A DNA stretch of 64,000 nucleotides, taken from positions 21,255,056-21,319,055 of the forward strand of contig JAVTVX010000010.1 of NCBI GenBank assembly GCA_033439265.1, read 5' to 3'. A program made the position numbers and the translations under genes. A model generated the notes under the pieces. That model searched no databases. It was not told the DNA's origin and saw only the letters and a list, made by a program, of their open reading frames with translations. Every line of letters starts with the position of its first letter. Position 1 is the stretch's first letter. Source of the DNA: Dillenia suffruticosa (Eukaryota; Streptophyta; Magnoliopsida; Dilleniales; Dilleniaceae). This document shows positions 59,001 through 64,000 of this stretch, one piece after another.

Positions 59001-59695
59001 ACTAAAACAATCCAAAGCAAACCAAGTAATGCCTCAAATTATGTAACTTACACGCTGATCCTTCCCCAAAGTTTCTACGTTTTAAATTGTCTATGAAACC
59101 ATTTTCCCTGCAACAAACCCATTCAAACAACATCACGACACAAGATGTCAACCCTAATCAACTTACAAAAAAAATTAATAAGTAAAAAAGAAGATGAACA
59201 TGGATCAACATTCCTAATACTATTGAATTATTCTTCTTAACCAAATTTATAAAGCCACGCGCACGATCCAACATTTCAGAATCATGACATTCACTTCAGA
59301 ATCTCTAAGTACACAGAAAAGCATAGTCTTGATATTTTAAGACGTCGTTGCTATAACATATAAGAAGGAACAAATATCAAACAAGTGGTAGACAACTTAT
59401 ACAGGCCCTAAGAAAACAAAAAAAAACACTGCAGAAAAACGAAGATAAGAATAGTAGGTTCAATTCGAAGACGTTAATAAAACCCTAAACCTACATTGCA
59501 CAATCCGAGGGAGAGAGAGTACCTGGAGAGGAAGCTGAGAAGGGAGAAAACGGAAGCAGAGGAGAGAGAGAGGATGAGGAGGAGAGTGGTGGTGGAAGGA
59601 CGGAGACTTGTCGCAGTTAAGGCGGCGGAGAACGTGGGATTCTGATAAGCCGCAAACTTCGAAGGTTTTGATGGCAATGAGGAATCTCTGTCCAT
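56042..59695 (-). CDS. Transmembrane protein 209-like (cytochrome b561 N-terminal domain family)
   Basis: This is the plant relative of animal TMEM209, a nuclear-envelope/nuclear-pore-associated membrane protein; the plant role is little known. Seven exons, all GT-AG and in phase: 59695-59523, 59107-59052, 58968-58076, 57472-57277, 57172-56990, 56869-56493 and 56182-56042, giving 672 residues. There are two membrane segments (about 33-56 and 80-105), then a long Ser/Pro/Thr-rich linker with repeated SP/TP sites (about 115-330). The conserved C-terminal CytochromB561_N domain (about 330-672) includes SIEESIEVFEHLGIYPQIEQ, KNYEYPGNAEVY and LGVLPPKERFPEKYVAVISS, ending LNSETEE. The domain name is historical and no heme ligands are implied. 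The start codon gives a short N-terminal tail before the first membrane segment. No lesion is seen. Confidence 0.95.
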
Positions 59696-60265
59696 TGTTT
59701 GGTCGGCGATTTTAGGGTTTTTGTGATTGGATTTAGAAGGTGCGGGGAGTTTTCGTCATTGACGACGGGAAGCCTCCTTTTGAAATCGACAGGTCTCGGT
59801 TCTTTGGATTGGGGGGTTTCCGACCGATCCGACCTACAAGTATTGAGTTTTGAAAATTGGAGGGGCGGGCGGGGGAATATGATTCCGGAGAAGTGACGTT
59901 TTTGTGGCCAACGATCGTGTCTGCTCTGCTGTAGTCCTGAGGAACCAAATTAATTTAATTTTGTAATTAAATGGAATTTTAGGGTTTGATTTGAATTTAA
60001 TTTTTTACTATCTAAAAATTAATATCTATATATGGAGGCAATTAATAATTGACCAGAAAAATCTAAGATCCCATTTAGTTATTCATAATTATCCACTGAT
60101 GATATTAAAATAATATATTCCCCCGAAACAAAAGAAAGAAGTAAAGAAAATAACATAATTTATCGCAAAAGCGAGAATTCACATCAATTTTTAGACCCAA
60201 ATATGCTCGTCCAAATACATGCAAATTTTTATTGGATGCTAATATTTTTTATTTTTGAAATATCT
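59696..60265. other. Upstream region of the TMEM209-like gene
   Basis: The first 250 bases are GC-balanced and probably carry the promoter and 5' UTR. The rest is AT-rich with no coding signal. Confidence 0.4.
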
Positions 60266-60269
60266 AAAT

Positions 60270-61300
60270 ACAACGACGACGACAATAACAACAAACTGCG
60301 CCTTAATCCCAATAAGTTGGGGTCGGTCATTTGAAAAACAAACTTGAAAATGAGAGAAAAATAAAATAAAAATAAAATAAAATGAAAAATAGATAAATAA
60401 ATCAATAGAAAAATATTTTAAAAAATATTGGTTTAATTTGTGCGGAATCTATTATACCATCCATTCCTATCCAAAACCATTTCCTTTTCTAAACCCTTAA
60501 TTTTCAAATCTTTGCGGATAACTTGTATCCAAGTTTTCAGCGATTTATCTCTACGTTTTACTAAACTTCATATATTTAAGTTCTCGATTCTCCTAACAGG
60601 CGCATCTTTGGGTCTTCTTTGTATATGCCCGAACCACCTCAGACGACACTCTCGCATCTTATCCACAATTGAATTAACCCCAAACTTATTTCGGATCTCT
60701 TCATTTCTTATTCGATCTCTTCTAGCTTTTCTACACATCCACCTAAACATTCTTATTTCTGCTACAGATATCTTTTGTTCTTGTTGTTGTTTAACAGCCT
60801 AGCACTCAGTACCATATAATAGTATAAGTCTAACCGCGTTTTTATAAAACATTCCATTTAAATGCAATGATATCGTGTGATCGCAAAGAATTCCGGAGGT
60901 TTTTCTCCATTTCATCCAACCCGCTTGAATTTTATGATTCACATCTCCATTGATATTACCATCATTTTGAATGATAGATGCTAAATATCTAAATCGTTCA
61001 CTTTTTTGTACCTCTTGCCCATCTAATATAATCGTTTCTTCATCATTCCGGGGGTTGCCACTAAACCCACATCTCATATGTTCTGTTTTCGATATATTCA
61101 GTCTAAACCTTCTAATTTCTAGTGTAAATCTCCATAACTCGAGTTTAGCACTAACACTCTCTATATTTTCATCAACTAACACTATATCATCTGCGAAAAG
61201 CATACACCATGGTATTTCATCTTTGATATTTTTAGTGATTTCGTCTATCACTACTGCAAAGAAAAGGGGGTTTAATGTCGAATCTTGATGGAGTCCAATG
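60270..61300 (-). mobile_element. 5'-truncated RTE-clade LINE (non-LTR retrotransposon)
   Basis: The minus strand encodes the distal part of a reverse transcriptase. A degraded GLHQ/LNPLFFAVVIDEI segment (about 61290-61240) is followed by PWCMLFADDIVLVDEN with the catalytic FADD motif (about 61212-61165), then thumb sequence with KTEHMRCGFSGN (to 60799). After a frame interruption comes the C-terminal [11 protein letters not shown] motif (about 60660-60630). The 3' end (minus strand, about 60330-60268) is CCCCAACTTATTGGGATTAAGG followed by TTG-type repeats, typical of plant RTE elements. It lacks endonuclease and palm motifs upstream and has stops between segments, so it is a dead fragment. 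Confidence 0.88.
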
Positions 61301-62100
61301 TTAATGAGAAATATTTAAATAGTTAAATTAATTAATATTTATGTAAAAATTTTTATATTTACGTATTTTCATATTTAATAAATTATTTACTTATTTAATT
61401 ATAATTTTTATTTTAATGTCATTTGTCATATTATTAATAATTATATATTTAATCATTTTATATTTTTATTATAAAATATGATTATTTTATTATTTTTATA
61501 AAATAATTAATATTTATATAAATTTTTTTTATTTTTATATTTATATGTTTTCTTATATTTTTACAAAATGTATAACTTTTCATATCTTTTTCCATTTTCT
61601 TATTTAGTGCAACCTAAGCACTTACCGTATTTTAACAATATACTTTCATCAAAAATAAATTTTAAAACAATAAAGATTTTACCCTCGACTTTAAACGTAT
61701 TTTTATCATCTCACTTAAAATCAATTAAAAAAAATAAATAATACATTTCTAAAGAATGTTGAAATCCGTATATCATTATAGGGAGTTTAGAATTCTCAAT
61801 AATATCTGAAATAACTAAATGATAGGGAAATTTAATTATAAAATTATGTTCTAAAAGTATTTACTAAAAGTCATATGGAAACCACGTATTTATGTAAAGT
61901 TTATTTTGAAATTCTTTCTTTGTTTTGTCACATTTCAAATTTTTACTTTTTTTTTTTAAAGGATTCGAATCGAGTTTTTTTTTGTTACATTCAAACAATT
62001 AAAATTAAAATTAAAATTAACTTTCACAAAATTCATGAAATTTTATTTACGTTTCTTCCGTTTCAAATCCGAAGACTTAAGCCTCTTAACACAAAATAAA
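61301..62100. other. Highly AT-rich intergenic region
   Basis: No coding signal; about 80% A+T by eye. Confidence 0.5.
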
Positions 62101-62104
62101 ACAT

Positions 62105-62272
62105 TTTTTTTATATTATACTGATTAGTATTCATAATCATACTCTAATTAATCCGATTTAAAAATTATAGTGTCCTATTTAGAGGGCTATCCTCCTAATA
62201 TAGTTTTCTCTATACCCAAATCACGAGTTGAATTCAGGATCTTAATTAAAATACCTAACTCACATTTGATCA
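62105..62272 (-). mobile_element. Decayed tRNA-related SINE
   Basis: The minus strand reads box B-like TTGAATTCAACTCGTGATTTG, then TAGGAGGATAGCCC, AAATCGGATTAATTA and a terminal A-run (plus-strand T-run at 62105-62112). This parallels the SINE at 12579-12767. The box A region is degraded and no TSD was found. Confidence 0.65.
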
Positions 62273-62515
62273 TTTTATAACAAATATTATATATCATTTT
62301 TTTTATAAAGTATTCGTATTTGAGATGTTAGTTCAAATGGGTAGTTGCTATTTAGGTAGAATTTATAGAACTTCAACTTCTCCCTCAACCCGTGTTAATT
62401 CCTATCTATTTTTTTTTACTGTGCTTTTAATATTTTTTTGATGAAAGTAATTTCAAAAAATAAAATTTAATCAAAACAAAAAAAAAATTATCATTGAATT
62501 AATACTTCTCTTCCC
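62273..62515. other. AT-rich intergenic region
   Basis: No coding signal. Confidence 0.4.
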
Positions 62516-62758
62516 TCAATCGCCCAATGAAGAACGACCATACCCAATTTGAATTTGAGTGACTCCGTCGTCCAGAATTCGGAAAGCCCGCAGCAGCATT
62601 TTCATTCTCCTTTCCCACCCAAGATCAAGCCTCCCAAGACCCATAAAACCCTGAATTAATTGCAAGAAACTTCCTCTCAATCCATGGCAGTGTGAGGAGA
62701 CAAAGTGGGAAGAGAAAGAGAGAGTTACTGCGTGGAAAGAAGGTTTTGTTATGAACAA
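62516..62758 (-). CDS. Unassigned short ORF, possible gene or exon remnant
   Basis: The 80-codon ORF sits in a GC-balanced island (about 62500-62870) amid very AT-rich DNA. Its upstream side (higher coordinates) contains a GGGCCCAC TCP/site II motif at about 63146-63153, as promoters often do. The C-terminal half (MKMLLRAFRILDDGVTQIQI) reads like protein, but I do not recognise a family. It could equally be a non-coding transcript or a 5' UTR. Confidence 0.2.
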   Translation of the reverse strand: MFITKPSFHAVTLSFSSHFVSSHCHGLRGSFLQLIQGFMGLGRLDLGWERRMKMLLRAFRILDDGVTQIQIGYGRSSLGD

Positions 62759-62869
62759 AACTTTGGCAACGACCGATTAAGTTGGGATTCTAATGGGTCT
62801 TGATTGGGTGATAGAGAGAAGTAAATGGTGGTGATAGGGCGGGGCAAGAGAGAGGGAGTTGCTGAGTTG

Positions 62870-64000
62870 GACTAACTAAATTTTGTCTTAGTCATTTAAT
62901 TTTATTTATTTTTTATTTTTGGAAAATTCGTTCGGCATGTGTTGGCCTAGAAGAGTAAGAACATGACAACTTTATGGTCCGAAAAAATAATGTCCTAAAA
63001 TTTCATAGGTGATTTATTAGAATAGATGATACTCGGTGCGTGGGGAGGGGTTTGGTCATGATCTGACGGTGTTGATTTATTTTTTTATGTCATCCACGTG
63101 CTTCTTCCGACAGCTATGGTTGATTTGCTTTTCTAACTGGTATTGGGCCCACTGGTACTGGTTCATTGTGTGGTGGGCTGCATCATGGGTCCCGCATAAG
63201 AATTCCTCATTTTGACTAAAATGACGTTGCTCTTCTATGCAAAGCCGGAACTTATTTATTTATTTATTTATTTTTAATATATATATGAAGCCCACCGTGG
63301 GAATTAAATTTTTTTTTTTGAAATAAAACTACTGAGTGAAGACATTTTGTTTAAAATTTAAAAGTTCATTTTAAAAAATTTATAAAGATAAATTTTCATA
63401 TATTTTATAAAATATTTAAAAGAGATTACAGGATATATTTTATAAGATATTTTAAAAAAGATTACAAGATATTTAAAAGAGATACTTTTGTTTATAAAAA
63501 TGGATCGAGATAATTATTTTATAAATAGATTTTTATAAAACATCTTGTAATTTTTTTACGAGATATATTTTATAATATCTCTTTTTATTTTTTATATGTT
63601 TAAAAAAATATATTTTTATTTAAATTTGTAACACATTGACATCACTGAATCTAAACAACATCCTTATGATTATTTCTTTTTTATTTTGTCTGAAGACTCC
63701 ATTTTATTTTTTTTAATACAATTCACTCTCTCTTATTTATAGCATACATATGACATGATAAGTTTTTAACCCTCGTTTTGTTTGGGTTTTGGTTTTTTTT
63801 CTTTTTTTTTTTTTAATTTTATTTTATTTTGGCTTGGTTTAAATTATAAAGTTAATTCCAATCATAGAAAAATGATATAATTATTTGGTTTCTTGTTATT
63901 CTCACTTAGGTTAGAAAGAGTCTACTCGGCTATATATTGTTTTAAGATATATATATATAAAAAGAGAAAATAGGATTAACATTTACTACTTAAAACTTTT
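62870..64000. other. AT-rich region with foldback sequence
   Basis: No gene is seen to the window end. A TCP-type GGGCCCAC lies at about 63146-63153. An inverted-repeat-rich stretch at about 63380-63610 is described separately. Confidence 0.4.
63380..63610. repeat. Foldback region: duplicated and inverted AGATTACA(A/G)GATAT motifs
   Basis: AAAGAGATTACAGGATATATTTTATA (63420-63445) is followed by the near copy AAAAGATTACAAGATATTT (63456-63474). An inverted version reads CATCTTGTAATTTTTTTACG with GAGATATATTTTATAATATCTC (63541-63583). The pattern could fold into a long hairpin, as a MITE would, but no clear TSD or outer ends are visible. Confidence 0.5.

Noticed and set aside
60440..60802. Plus-strand ORFs at 60440-60802 and 60971-61288
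   Set aside because: Antisense to the RTE LINE fragment, whose minus strand carries the recognisable reverse transcriptase motifs.

Overview
This is nuclear DNA from a flowering plant. The genes carry GT-AG introns (one is GC-AG), the intergenic DNA is very AT-rich, and the gene set is plant-specific or plant-typical: EF-1alpha, SIZ1 with a PHD finger, the 20S proteasome PBG1 subunit, S1FA, the plant TMEM209-like protein and a PPR protein. The repeats are also plant-typical: CACTA, hAT MITE, RTE-type LINE and tRNA-related SINEs. The long SIZ1 introns and moderate coding GC suggest a non-grass angiosperm. I cannot name the species. Exon coordinates below were worked out by hand from splice sites and reading phase.

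Layout. 1-540: 3' end of a PPR gene (+). 541-5500: AT-rich non-coding DNA with one reverse-oriented SINE. 5766-8300: intact EF-1alpha gene (+) with a 5' leader intron. 10990-11445: small two-exon gene (-) for an unrecognised 99-aa protein. 12579-12767: SINE with target-site duplication (TSD). 13836-22017: complete 8.2-kb CACTA (En/Spm-type) transposon with AGT TSD, subterminal repeat arrays and two transposon genes on the minus strand; its TNP2-type transposase is broken by two TGA codons. 22290-24545: SINE fragment, unassigned ORFs and the PBG1 3' flank. 24546-27990: PBG1 (-). 29083-29272: SINE. 30280-45900: SIZ1 (+), 16 coding exons over 14.6 kb, with a SINE and a hAT MITE in its introns. 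46908-47109: SINE. 48101-50661: decayed TFIIH p44 (GTF2H2/SSL1) pseudogene (-). 51.1-52.3 kb: AT-rich segment present twice. 52599-54693: S1FA (-). 56042-59695: TMEM209-like gene (-), 7 exons. 60270-61300: 5'-truncated RTE-clade LINE (-). 61.3-64 kb: AT-rich DNA with a decayed SINE, an unassigned ORF and a foldback region.

The host genes do not form a pathway. They are mostly housekeeping functions (translation elongation, proteasome, SUMO ligation, a predicted nuclear-envelope protein) separated by transposable elements. The most unusual items are the CACTA element (structurally perfect ends, dead transposase, palindromic subterminal array, apparent splice link between its two genes), the multiply broken TFIIH p44 copy with a long overlapping ORF at its 5' end, the GC-AG intron that splits the SIZ1 SP-RING codons, and the compact unrecognised two-exon gene at 11 kb.
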